NCBI GenBank assembly: GCA_029783825.1
Contig: JAREIK010000719.1
Location: 40,933-104,932 of the forward strand
Direction: 5' to 3'
Source of the DNA: Sapria himalayana
Taxonomy: Eukaryota; Streptophyta; Magnoliopsida; Malpighiales; Rafflesiaceae
Length of the DNA: 64,000 nucleotides
The first letter of the stretch is position 1; each line of letters begins with the position of its first letter. This document shows positions 14,001 to 25,026 of this stretch, one piece after another. Below the pieces are notes generated by a model. It was not told the origin of the DNA and ran no database searches. It saw only the letters and a list, made by a program, of their open reading frames with translations. The translations under genes were made by a program, and so were the position numbers.

Positions 14001-15000
14001 ACGATAAATAATTGTCTTTGACTAAATGTATAACTATAAAATAATATACATAACTAAAATTTAAAAATATAATTAACAACATATATTAAATATACATTTT
14101 TATATTTTAGTATATAAAAATGTATTTTACTATATATATATACCTATAGATAACTATATGTATACATATATAAAATTAAATGAAAAAATATATATACCTC
14201 CATCTATAAATATAAGTATAACTATATGTGTAACTATATGTATAGCCACATATAACTATATTTATAATTACATGTGTAACAACTTACAACATTATTTTAA
14301 CTATATGTGTATAACTATATATAAATATTTGTATAACTATATATAAATATTTAAATAACTATATAACACTATATATAATTAAATATAACTATATTAGTAA
14401 CTATGTATACATATATGTAGATTTATATATTTGTTTATAACTTTATATATTTATGTATAACTATTTGTATGAATATATCTATATATAACTATATGTTTAA
14501 CTATAAAAAAATATTTACCGCTATATTTACTATATGTATAATAACATATAACTATAAATTATTATATCTTATTATATGTATAACTTTAAAAGCTTTATAC
14601 ATAACTTAATTTAAATATATAATTTACAACATATATTTAATATACATTTGTATATATTAGTATATAAAAATGTATTTTTTTATCATACCTATACATAACT
14701 ATTTGTATAACTATATAAAATTATAAATATATATATATATATATCTACATGTATAAATACAAGTCTAACTATATGTGTAACTATATGTATAACGACATGT
14801 AACTATATTTATATTTACATGTATAACAACATACAACATTATGTTTAACTATATGTGTATAAATATATATAAATATTTGTATAACTATATAACACTCTAT
14901 ATAATTAAATATAACTATTTATGTAACTATGTATACATATATGTAAATTTATATATTTGTTTATAACATTGTATACATTTATGTATATCTACTTATAATT
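13984..15000 (+). repeat. AT-rich dispersed repeat, two tandem units of about 548 bp
   Basis: Two consecutive units share an ordered set of landmarks: 'taactata', 'acaacatatatttaatataca', 'agtatataaaaatgtatttt', 'ctatatgtgtaactatatgta', 'aaatatttgtataactatat', 'tatataattaaatataact'. The AAATATTTG landmark is at 14323 and 14871, giving a 548-bp period. No coding frame is convincing. The second unit breaks off near 15000 at an exon-like fragment. Confidence 0.75.
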
Positions 15001-15001
15001 A

Positions 15002-15155
15002 CTTGGAGCTATGGATCAATGCAAAACAGCCTCAAATCAGGTATGATTTGGATGATAGCTATCATACACTACTTTTTTTTCCATATAAAACTAATGTATG
15101 CTGATAAAATATTATTAAAATTTGAATCTTGTAATCATATCACAATGTTCCTATA
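15002..15155 (+). repeat. Duplicated exon-end/intron-start fragment, copy 1
   Basis: Begins TTGGAGCTATGGATCAATGC and continues past CAGGTATGAT into sequence that matches 15292-15445 in order, with scattered differences. It is a partial copy of the exon A fragment described at 15214-15331 plus about 110 bp of the following intron-like DNA. It lacks the upstream part of the exon. Confidence 0.7.
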
Positions 15156-15213
15156 ATAATGAGAGTAATATAAGCTCCATTTTATTTAACAATTTACATC
15201 CTCAGTTCATTAG

Positions 15214-15331
15214 GTACACTCGGGAAAGCTACATGAGTTGATAATGAAATCATACAAATCTCATGAGTTTGATGATGCTTAAAATGAGGAATTGGAGCTA
15301 TGGATCAATGCACACCAGCCTCAAAAATCAG
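15214..15331 (+). pseudogene. Exon-like fragment A of an unrecognised gene
   Basis: Follows a pyrimidine-containing tract and CATTAG (an acceptor-like AG at 15212-15213) and ends at CAG|GTATGA, a good donor. The frame reads VHSGKLHELIMKSYKSHEFD, DA, a stop, then NEELELWINAHQPQKS, with an extra G at the end (phase 1). One internal TAA interrupts it. The charged, non-repetitive composition is unlike the surrounding AT-rich repeat. I do not recognise the family. It joins in phase with fragment B at 18973. It may be a decayed plant gene or a captured exon. Confidence 0.45.
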
Positions 15332-15599
15332 GTATGATATTGATGATAGCCATCACAAACTGCTTTTTTTTACTTATTAAACTAATGAATGCTGAAAAAA
15401 TGATCATAAAATTTGAAACTTGTAATCATATTATGTTCTCTATTATATTTCTTTCAAGGCTATTTTATAAACTTCTATAGACTATTATGCATTTCTATTT
15501 AATATTGCTTATCATCTAGTTTGTGCTTTGCTTATTCACTTGATATCTACATGAAAACATCCTTTGAGTAGCTAAGTAATTTTACACGTGGAACTTGAT

Positions 15600-15975
15600 T
15601 AAGTATATATGTACATATATTATATGTACATATACCTATATACTGGTATATATGTATAAGTATTTACCAGTATATATGTACATACTTGTACATAAACACT
15701 CTGTAGTTTAAATGTACATACATGTACATATATACTATAGTGTATATGTATACACATATATATTTGCACATACACTGCAGTGTATATGTACATTTACTTA
15801 GTATATATGTACATATAAATACTTGAACTTGTATACCAGTATATATGTGCATATACATATATACCAGTGTATACATATATACTCTTATATATGTAGATGT
15901 ACATATATATCAGAATATATATACATATATACTACAGTATATATGTACGAATATATTATAATATTATATATTTAT
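15600..15975. repeat. Palindromic TATATACTG/TATATGTACA minisatellite
   Basis: Irregular tandem units of 22-26 bp built from self-complementary pieces such as TATATGTACATATA and ACTGCAGT/ACTACAGTATA. The same family is much longer at 20336-21290 and short at 18420-18540. It yields overlapping Tyr-Ile-rich frames on both strands, which are artefacts. Confidence 0.7.
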
Positions 15976-16094
15976 GACATTAAGATTTGCAAAATCATGA
16001 CATAGAGTTTTTAGTGAAGTAGAATTTAGCATGGTTTGCATTAAATCAAAATTTTGCAAGGTTTGTAGTTTTCTAAAACTCTTCATCTGTTATA

Positions 16095-16200
16095 TCTAAT
16101 ACTAAACTATATGTGTATACCTATATATAAATATTTCTATACCTATATAAACTCTATATAATTAAATATAAGTATATTTGTAATTATGTATACATATAAG

Positions 16201-16255
<55 letters not shown>

Positions 16256-16442
16256 AAATCTATATATTTGTTTATAACTTTGTATATATTTATCTACAAC
16301 TACATATAACTTCTTGTATGAATATATCTATATATAACTATATGTTTAACTATATATAACTATTTATAACTATATATACTGTATGTATAATAACATATAA
16401 ATATAAATAATTGTATCTTACTATATGTATAACTATAAAAAC
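16095..16442 (+). repeat. AT-rich dispersed repeat, copy 4, with (TG)n tract
   Basis: Contains the AAATATTTCTATACCTATAT, TATATAATTAAATATAAG and 'gtataataacatata' landmarks of the 548-bp unit in the same order. A (TG)n microsatellite at 16210-16251 sits where other copies have 'acatatatgta', so it arose inside the unit. The empty form of the ARF insertion target is visible near 16377-16410. Confidence 0.7.
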
Positions 16443-17440
16443 ATATTACATTTAGATTATGGATTAATCAGCTATAAGAATACAAAAGTAAAATTTATAA
16501 TTAATTAAAAATTTATTTAAATATTAAGAAAATAAGTATTTTTGTTTAATGAAATTATGATATTGAAGTATCTGAAAATGATAACTTTTTAATTCAAATA
16601 AGATAGATGTAAGTTATAGGTTGGCTTGTCAAATATGAGTCTTTATAACATGTTAAAATACTTAGACATCAATTATTGTTCTACTTTTTTTTAAAAGACA
16701 TGAAGAATCTAGATGCATTGAGTTTACAAAAATTATATAAATTTTTTTTCGTGATATCTAAAATGTCTCCTGATTAGCTGATCTTTACTATGTTTAGTGT
16801 ATATTAAAATCTATCGTATTTATGATTGTGAATATTATTTTAGATAGGAAAATCAAATTATAATCAATATTATTGAAAATTTGTTATGATAGAAAGATTA
16901 AGATATGATGAGTCTTGAAAATTAAATTCATACATTGCAAAAAAATACATATGATGATGTATATGATAAAATTTAAAGATGTACATATCAAAATAGTTAG
17001 ATTGAAAATGATGTTATAATTTATATCATTTTATGACTTAATGATTTGTAATATTTTTTATGTTTTAGTTTTATTTTGAAAGATTATGTTACCATATTTT
17101 ATTTTAATAAGTATTAATTATAATTTTAATTTTAATAAATTTTTAATTTTTTTTTTAATTCATAATTTTAAATTTTCTATATACTAGGTATGTGTGTATA
17201 TATTTTGTATTTACATTATGTATACATGTATCTACACAATAATTTCTGTCTATATACAATGTGTATATGTATATATTCAATATGAGTGTATAAACACATT
17301 GTATGTACATTCTATATACATTATGTATGTACATTCTATATACATTATATATGTATTTTGTATATTATAATACACAATAATAATATTATGTGTATATAAA
17401 GATACACATAACAATTAACACATCTATGTTATGTATAATA
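16443..17440. other. AT-rich non-coding spacer
   Basis: Nothing gene-like was recognised. The right part (about 17180-17400) is a minisatellite-like stretch; a 24-bp unit (CATTATGTATGTACATTCTA plus TATA) is repeated two to three times at 17297-17360. Confidence 0.5.
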
Positions 17441-17450
17441 TATTGATATA

Positions 17451-17705
17451 ATGATGCCATCATGCTCAGCACTTGCCGCCTACACACACTATCCAGAGGA
17501 CATGGCCTATAGCAGTCCAAGGTCCAATGCATGGGCCCTTGTGAGGTGGACCAGGTGCCATGGACAGGCCCTGACTAGGGCATGCTTGGCTTTCCTGATT
17601 CAGACCCAGGCTATTCTATGTTGGGCACGTGCTGGGCCAGACAATAACCATTCTCATCAGAATTGTTGGCAAATATTTTCATCAGAACTATCTGGAGTAT
17701 CTTAA
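17451..17705 (+). other. Isolated GC-richer island with an 84-codon open frame
   Basis: About 250 bp at roughly 50% GC within DNA that is otherwise mostly A/T. The open frame starts MMPSCSALAAYTHYPEDMAY and has no match I recognise. There is no obvious promoter or splice context. It may be a fragment of a retroelement or gene that moved here. I would not call it a gene. Confidence 0.3.
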
Positions 17706-18419
17706 TTTCTTTTTTCTATGAAGTTTGAGGTGATTAATAAATATAAAATTCATTATATTTATTGCACAATTTTAATTTATGTATTTTTATTTCACTTGTA
17801 ACTATTCTAGGTAGTGTAGTGCTTATATTGAAGGCTAGCTCCAAACACTTTATCTTTTGTTCTTTAAAAAAACATCAGGTGTCTTGGGGCAGTCTCCAAC
17901 ATGGTAGCTGAAATGATGGTGGTGGTGGTATTATCACTTTTATTTCTACTGTTTTATATCAAGTTCAATAATATAAATACATCCATTTAGGTGCCTGATT
18001 CTTAATGCAACCAAACCGATAAAAGAGACAAAGTACAATGCCACACAGAAGAAGAAATACATGATGAAAATTTATCTTCGAGAGCATGTTAGATTTATAA
18101 GATTGAAAGCATGTTATGATTGAATTAGCATCAAGGTCATTGGAGATTGTATTATTTTGTTTTGGCACATGTTATTTTTTTTTTATGTTTTGGAAGATAA
18201 AAATTTTATTTGTCTGGACATGTACTGTTCTGATTTTCACTAGGCGACTTTTTTTATTTTCGATTTGTCAATTAGTTTTCGTAAAGTTTGAAGCCTGTGC
18301 AATTTGTTAATGACACTAGGTTTCTACTAGAGTTGGATGTTCTAGCAATGCAATACTGGGCCTCTTGTGCTAGCTCTTGTGGTGTGCTGATCTTTCTTTT
18401 CAGTCATGTGGCACATTAC
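17706..18419. other. Intergenic sequence, no gene recognised
   Basis: Mixed-composition DNA with short open frames only (for example 18116-18310 on + and 17965-18168 on -), none with family-like motifs. A (GGT)n-like stretch lies near 17915-17935. Confidence 0.4.
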
Positions 18420-18560
18420 ATGCACTGTATATGTACAAGTATATAAGTATGAATATACTTGATATATACAAACGTATATAATGAGTATATACGTAGGTAT
18501 ATAACGAGTATGTACATAAGTGGGTGAATATATTTATTGGTAGACATGTATATATTGTCA
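18420..18560. repeat. Short copy of the palindromic TATATAC minisatellite
   Basis: Units such as GTATATACGTAGGTATATAA and GAGTATGTACATAAG, related to the arrays at 15600 and 20336. It is followed by a small CA-rich stretch (18575-18600). Confidence 0.55.
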
Positions 18561-18972
18561 TACATACATGCCCATTCACACGCACACATACACACATGTT
18601 TGAATATATAATTATTCGGGCTGGTCTAGTCATCATCATGCATTGATTACCGATGCAGGTTATAAAAGTCATGAATATTAGACCTTTCCCAAACTTTGGC
18701 ATGAAGATATTTCTTATCTAGGCTAGCCTGGCAGACATAGGTTGGTCTTAAATCTTTTAGTAATTGTGTAGATATGTAATTATCACATGGTACAAAGCAT
18801 ATGTATGAGGAAATGAGTTTTCTTGCAATAGGCACTACAGTGATTGGTTATTATTTGTACTATATCTTAGGAAGATGATAATGATGCTCATGTAGTGTCG
18901 TGTAATTTTATATCATCTCATAAAACTATATTCAATTGGATGGAAAAATATATCATTGCATGATTTTTACAG

Positions 18973-19058
18973 GCCGCAAGTCACAAGAGAAATATCAGGT
19001 CCTGTTTAGGGAGAAGCAGCTTGCCGCCACGTTAAAAACTCTCTCAATCTTAAAATAA
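18973..19058 (+). pseudogene. Exon-like fragment B of an unrecognised gene
   Basis: Begins right after TTTTTACAG (a strong acceptor shape) and reads, in the phase that fits fragment A, GRKSQEKYQVLFREKQLAAT then LKTLSILK and a TAA stop at 19056-19058. The basic, Gln/Leu-rich composition looks like a real protein C-terminus. The same frame continues past the stop into the Ser/Gly-rich triplet repeat. The family is not recognised. Fragments A and B would be separated by about 3.6 kb, so the link is only phase-based. Confidence 0.4.
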
Positions 19059-19116
19059 GTGGTTGGTAGAGAAGTTTATCAATCAAGCACCATCACCAGC
19101 CCCACTTTTATTATCA

Positions 19117-19340
19117 GCGGCAGCAATGGCAGTGGCAGTGATAGCAGTAGTAGCACCAGCGCCAGCGCCAGCGGTAGCAGTAGCAGTGGCGGCATCAGCA
19201 GGGGCAGTGAAATTGGTAATGGCAGCATCAGCAGCGGCAGTGGCACCAGTAGCAGTAGGAGCAGTGGGGGTGGCAATAGCAGTGGCAGCGGCAGCAGCAG
19301 CAGCAATAGTAGCAGCGGTGGTGGTGGTAGTCAGCAGCAA
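19117..19340 (+). repeat. Degenerate AGC/GGC/GGT trinucleotide repeat
   Basis: About 220 bp of (AGC, GGC, AGT, GGT) triplets on the + strand with no exact unit. Because of the 3-bp pattern several frames on both strands stay open (Ser/Gly, Ala/Val, Leu/Pro). It is GC-rich against an AT-rich background. The open frames reflect the repeat and are not annotated as genes. Confidence 0.8.
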
Positions 19341-19494
19341 ATGCTTTATATACGTACGTATATACGCACATATATTACTACAGTATTTGTACATATAATA
19401 CTACAGTATTATATGTACTTATATACTAAGTATATACGTACATATAATAATGTAGTAATATATGATCTTATACACTATATTACATATGAACATA

Positions 19495-19790
19495 TATACT
19501 ACAGTATTATATATTTATCAAAACATAATGTTTTTTATTATTATTTTTTTGATTTTATTCATTGATTTAAATTTCGTACAGATATCGTACCTCATTGTTC
19601 TCCATATGAAGTTTGTATAAGTGAGGGATTTCTTATTAGACATGATGCACCATGACTCAGACAGCTTTGTAGCAGTAGAAAGATGGTGATCGCAGGAGCT
19701 GAGGAAGAGAAAGCAACATCAATGCGCTGAAAGATTATACTTTATGCACTATTAGTAGATACATTGATGATTAAGATGTAATAAAATTTT
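19495..19790 (+). repeat. Duplicated unique segment, copy 1
   Basis: Begins at 'attatatatttatcaaaacata' and carries 'gacatgatgcaccatgactc', 'acagctttgtagcagtagaa' and 'gtagatacattgatga' in order. The same series is found at 21266-21562 with many point differences. Both copies follow a palindromic TATATAC minisatellite, so a unit of minisatellite plus about 300 bp was duplicated. No coding frame is shared between copies. Confidence 0.8.
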
Positions 19791-19998
19791 GTTATGACTT
19801 TGTTTTAAATATTTAAGACAATGGTTTCTTAGATTGCAGTTATTCAAAATTATTATTCTAATAATTTATTCATCATTTTGTATTGCACATTAGCATGGTG
19901 GAGTGCTCCATTTTTCTAGGTTCAAGTTTTTTATTTATTTGTTAATGGTTACTACTACGGATGATCAGTCTCTATTTGATCTACCAGTTCTTTGTTAG

Positions 19999-20128
19999 CT
20001 TATCAGCTTAGTCATGGTGAGGCAAAGCAACCCACTTATAAGCCTTGGGATCGAGATAGAGTTCTAGTTGTGGAGAGGCAAGATGCGATCTTTGATTCCC
20101 CAAGCCTGGCTCATGGCTCATCTTCCAG
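19999..20128 (+). pseudogene. Exon-like fragment C, possibly of a PWDR-type zinc-finger protein
   Basis: Bounded by TTTGTTAG (acceptor-like) and CAG|GTTTTT (donor-like). It reads AYQLSHGEAKQPTYKPWDRD then RVLVVERQDAIFDSPSL. The YKPWDR stretch resembles the start of plant C3HC (NIPA-like) zinc-finger domains, usually 'RPWDRGDLLRRLATF', but the match breaks immediately after it, so the assignment is weak. It could be a frameshifted exon remnant. Confidence 0.25.
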
Positions 20129-20212
20129 GTTTTTCTCTAATAGTTTTCAGAGATATTTTCTAAGATTTAAATAATCTTCTTATTTCATATTTATGTTGAT
20201 AGCGAAGTTTCC

Positions 20213-20323
20213 TGTCATCTTTGTGAAGTATAAATGGGATAATACTAATTCGTTGGAGTTTTGTGTCATCTGTGTGAAGTATAAATGGGATAATACTAAT
20301 TTGTTGTAGTTTTGTGTCATCTG
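20213..20323 (+). repeat. 51-bp tandem repeat, just over two copies
   Basis: The unit begins GTCATCTxTGTGAAGTATAA and contains ATGGGATAATACTAATT. Starts lie at 20214 and 20265, with a partial third at 20316. Confidence 0.85.
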
Positions 20324-20335
20324 AGGTTATGTGAT

Positions 20336-21265
20336 TATATATATGTACATATAATACTATAGTATATACGTGCATATATACTGTAGTATATGGTGCATAT
20401 ATACTGAGTATATACGTACATATATATCGAATATATATGTATGCATATACTGAGTATAAACGTATGTATATATCGAGTATATATGTACGTATATAATGAG
20501 TACATATATACTCAGTATATACATGCATATAAACTTAGTATATGCGTGCATATAAACTCGGTATATACGTGCATATATACTTAGTATATACGTGCATATA
20601 TACTTGGTAAACACGTACGTATAAACTCAGTATATACGTACTATAAACTTGATATATACATACGTATATAATCGGTACATACATACGTATATATTGAGTA
20701 TATAGTTACATATATACTCAGTATATACACATATATATGCTGTAGTATATAAGTACGTATATACTAAGTATATACATATAATACTATAGTATTATATGTA
20801 AATATATACTTAGTATATACGTATATTTATACTCCATATATACTTGCATATAAACTTTGTATATACATGCATATATACTCAGTATATATGTGTGTATATA
20901 CTCGGTATATATGTACTATATACTAGGTATATACATACATATATACTGAGTATATACATACATATATTCTAGGTATATATGTACATATATACTTGGTATA
21001 TACATAAATATATACTCGGTATATACGTACATATATACTAGGTATATACGTACGTATATACTCAGTATAAATGCACATATATACTACAGTATACGTACAT
21101 ATAATACTATAGTATTATATGTACATATAATATTATAGTATTAAATGTATGTATATATCGAGTATATATGTACTCTGTATATATGTACATATAATACTAG
21201 AGTATATATGTAGATATACTGTCGTAATTATGTAACGAGTGAAATGTTTGTATATATGTACATAT
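20336..21265. repeat. Palindromic TATATACGTACATATATACTCAG-type minisatellite
   Basis: Roughly 40 irregular units of 20-26 bp made of alternating 'ACTCAGTATATACG' and 'TACATATATACT' pieces, with G/C positions varying (GAGTAT, CGGTAT, TAGGTAT). Each unit is close to its own reverse complement, so the tract could form many small hairpins or cruciforms. Short Tyr/Ile/His-rich frames on the minus strand are artefacts. Confidence 0.85.
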
Positions 21266-21562
21266 ATACTGTAGTATTATATATTTATCAAAACATAACT
21301 TTTTTTATTTATATATTTTGATTTTATTGGCTTGTTTAAATTTAGTATAGATATGGTACCGCATTCTTCCCCATATAAAGCTTATATAAGTAAAGAGATT
21401 TTTCACTAGACATGACGAATCGTGACTTGGACAGCTTTGTTGTAGCAGAAAGATGATGATCAGAGAAGCAGAGAAAAAGAAAGCAATGTCAATGTACGGA
21501 TAGATTATATTCTATGCATTGTTGGTAGATACATTGATGAATAAAATGAAATACAATTTTGT
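21266..21562 (+). repeat. Duplicated unique segment, copy 2
   Basis: Partner of 19495-19790; the copies are about 1.77 kb apart in direct orientation. Shared landmarks include 'attatatatttatcaaaacata', 'cagctttgt', 'gtagcagaaagatg' and 'ggtagatacattgatgaat'. Confidence 0.8.
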
Positions 21563-21699
21563 TATGTAAATTATTTAATTAAATGAATCAGAATAATTAA
21601 TTAAATGATTTTTTTTGTTAATTATAAATTATTATTTATAGTTTCAGTTTTAATTCAATTTAATATAAAAATATTAAATTATTTAATTAAATATTTTTT

Positions 21700-22230
21700 T
21701 AAAAAAAAAAAATTTCTGAAAATAGTTTCGGAATGAAAATAGCTAGGGAATTTTCTATTGCTAATTTTGCTAGGAAATTTTCCCTTGCTAATTTAGCTAG
21801 AAAATTTTCTTTTGCTAATTTAGCTAGAAAAATTATTATTTTAGCTAATGATATTACCGTCACTAAAACTTTAGATAGGGACAATTTCCCTCGCTAATTT
21901 TTAGTGACGAGCACTTTAGATTAGGAAAGCTTCTGTCATCATATAAGGTTAGTGATGGAAAAGCCCTAATTAGATATGGAATTTTCCCTTGCTAATTTAG
22001 CTAGGGAATTTTCACTTACTAATTTAGCTAGGAAAATTAATATTTTAGCTAGGGATATTTCCGTCACTAAAATTTTAGCTAGGGACTTTTTCCCTCATTA
22101 ATTTTTAGCGACGAGCACTTTAGATTGGGATGGTTCCATCATTAATCCATCGCTATATCTCATTTAGTGACGGAAAATGCCCATTTAGCTAGGGAATTGT
22201 CCCTAGCTATATGGGATTTTTCTTGTGGTG
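21700..22230 (+). mobile_element. CACTA-type transposon 3' end with subterminal repeats
   Basis: Tandem motifs TTAGCTAGGGAATTTTCCCT, TAGTGACGAGCACTTTAGAT and related forms fill the segment; a 214-bp section is present twice (about 21839-21940 and 22053-22142). It ends in TTTTTCTTGTGGTG at 22230, the reverse complement of CACCACAAGAAAAA, close to the canonical plant CACTACAAGAAAA terminus. No matching 5' terminus was found upstream and no transposase frame is present, so it is a truncated or non-autonomous end. Confidence 0.65.
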
Positions 22231-23100
22231 ATCTTTCTTTTGGCACTTCTGTATCATTTCTTATATTTAAATAAACATCATTTTGTGATTATTATATTTT
22301 ATTTAGATCTGTACAAATTTTAGATTAATACCTAGAGTGATATATTCTATGGAATACTACTCTAAATTATTCCAAGTCAAGTATTAATATTCAAGGGTGA
22401 TATTAATACATTAAGACTGAAATGAAGGTTTACTAATATAGATATTAATTTAACACTTGAGCATTTGTTAGAGAACATATACTGAACTGACCCACTTTGA
22501 TAATGTTTCTTGGATTGTTATATAAGTGTCATATACATTCTCATAGTGAATATTAGAATAAATTGTCCATTGACCTGAAGTCACTATAGTTCTCTACATA
22601 AGGAGTTGTATACTTTAGTTTCAGTAAATACCACTTATAACAAGGATGGTTATAGGGTTGCTTACTAAGTATACAATTAATTGTTTAGAGGGATGTGATT
22701 TATGTAGATGGAATTTGTCCATTCAATGTAACAACAATGATATCAGTTGGCCCCTTGATTGGGTAGGACTGCTAAAATCCATGACCATGCTGAAATAAGT
22801 AAATATGAGATTATAGCTTATCTGTTCAAGTCAGTTTACTTAAAGATCAAGAAACATATAGATTGATGTGCAGAAGTTACATTTTAGAAATGTGTGCCAT
22901 TAGTAACACATCCTTTTAGTAAATTGCACATCCTTTTAGAAAATTGTGTGAAAAAAAAAACAAAAGGTTTTATAAAATGGGATAGTTAAAACAAGAGAAA
23001 TAACAAAGAAACATTTATTGTGGATACCACTAGAGCCACGGACTTTTGATTGTGCTAGGTTTCAACTGAACCATTCAGAATCAAAAGTATTTTTTTTCTA
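22231..23100. other. Non-coding segment, possibly LTR-derived
   Basis: About 870 bp of moderately AT-rich sequence without simple repeats and without a coding frame. Its style (for example 'ttgacctgaagtcactatag' and 'ggttgcttactaagtata') reminds me of LTRs of plant retrotransposons. I can see neither LTR termini nor a primer-binding site, so this is an impression only. Confidence 0.3.
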
Positions 23101-23210
23101 CACTACAATAAATAACATTTTTGTGCTTTGTTTAATTATATTCACTTGGATCATTGGTTGGTTCCTAGTTTAAAACAAGATTCAGATATGAAATTTACTG
23201 GAACCATAAC
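23101..23210 (+). mobile_element. CACTA-like 5' terminus next to GATA block 2
   Basis: CACTACAATAAATAACATTT starts at 23101, a typical plant CACTA terminal sequence. Only about 110 bp follow before the GATA array starts near 23211. No subterminal repeat or opposite end was identified. Confidence 0.45.
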
Positions 23211-24995
23211 AAGATAGACATATAGAAAGAAAGATAGTTAGATAGATAGATATATAGATAGAAAAATGGATGGATATACATATAGATATATAGACATATA
23301 AATAGGTAGAAAGATAAGTAGATAGATAGATAGGTAGATAGGTAGATAGGTAGATAGATAAACAAATAAATAAATAGATAAATATATAGATAAATAAATA
23401 GACAGGCAGATATGTCAATATTCAGATATATAAAAAGATAGATAGACAAGTAGAAAGATCAATATTCAGATAGAAAGATAGATAGAAAATATAAAAATTG
23501 ACAGATAAACAAATAAATAGATAGACAAATAGACAAATAGATAGATAAAAGATAGATAAATAGACACATAGACATATAGATGGATAGATAGATAAATAGA
23601 TAGTGAAAAAATATAGAGATATAGACAGATAGACAGACAGACAGATAGATATATATATATATATATATATATATAGATAGTTAGATAAATAGATAGACAA
23701 ATAGAAATATTGATAGATAGACAAACGGAAGATAGACATATAGAAAGAAAGATAGATAAATAAATAAATAGATTGATATATATACTGATAAAGTGATAGA
23801 CAAATCGAAAAATAGATAGATAGATAGGTAGACAGATAGATTGATTGACATATAGACAAATATGTAGAAAGATATATAAAAAGATAGATATAATGATATA
23901 TAGATAGCCAGATAGATAAATAGATAGATAGATATAAAGATAAATAGATATACAAAAAGAGAAATAGATAGATATATAGAAAGATAGATAGATAGAAATA
24001 AATAGATAGATAGATAGGCATATAGACAAATAGATAGATAGAGAGAGACAAATAGACAAATCAATAGACAGGCAGATAGGTAGATATAAAAATAGATAGA
24101 TATACAAATAGTAAGATTAGTAGATAGGTAGATAGGAAAATAGATAGATAGATAGATAGATAGATATACAAATAGACAAATAGATAGATTGGCAGATAGA
24201 TATATAGATAGATAGATAGATATATAGATAGGCAAATAGATAGATAGATAGATAGACATATAGACAAATAGATACATAGATAGATAAACTTATAGACTAA
24301 TATAATAATAGACTAGTAGATAGAAGGATAGTTAGAAAGATAGATATATTGATTGATAAATAAATAGATAGATAAACACATAGTTATACAGTTAGATAGA
24401 TAGATAGATAGATAGATAGACAAATAAATAGATAAAAAGATAGACAGATGGATAGATAGACAAATGGACAAATATACATATAGGTTGATAGGAAGATAGA
24501 GAAATGAATAGATATAAGATCAGATAGATAGACAGATTGTCATATAGACATATAAACAAATAGATAGATATGCAGATAGATAGATAAATAGATACATAGA
24601 AAAATAGATAGTCAGATAGATAGATAGAAAGATATATAGATAGATAGTGTAATAGACTAATAGATAGAAAGATTTATTGATAGAAAGATAGTTAGATAGT
24701 TAGATAGATATCAAGTTAGATAGATATCGAGTTAGATAGATAATTAGTTAGATAGATAGATGGTAAAATAGTTGGATAGATTGATAGATAAATACATAGA
24801 TATACAGACAAATAGATAGATAGGTAGATAGACATAGAAATTTACACATCTAGATAGATAGACATATATATAAATAAATAGTTAGACATATAAATAGATA
24901 AATAGATAGACAGAAAGATATGTAAACACATAGAAATATAGATTGATAAATAGACAGATAGATAGATAGACAGATTGATATATAGATAGATAGAC

Positions 24996-25026
<31 letters not shown>

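Noticed and set aside
15664..16005. Tyr/Ile/His-rich frames on both strands
   Set aside because: Produced by the palindromic TATATAC minisatellite; frames on both strands are similar because the repeat is self-complementary.
18116..18310. 64-codon frame with a hydrophobic Phe/Leu stretch
   Set aside because: Short, AT-driven composition, no upstream signals and no motif; a chance frame is the simpler explanation.
19059..19565. Ser/Gly-rich 168-codon frame and its Ala/Val- and Leu/Pro-rich shadows
   Set aside because: All come from one degenerate trinucleotide repeat read in different frames. No conserved domain borders it, although fragment B ends just before it.
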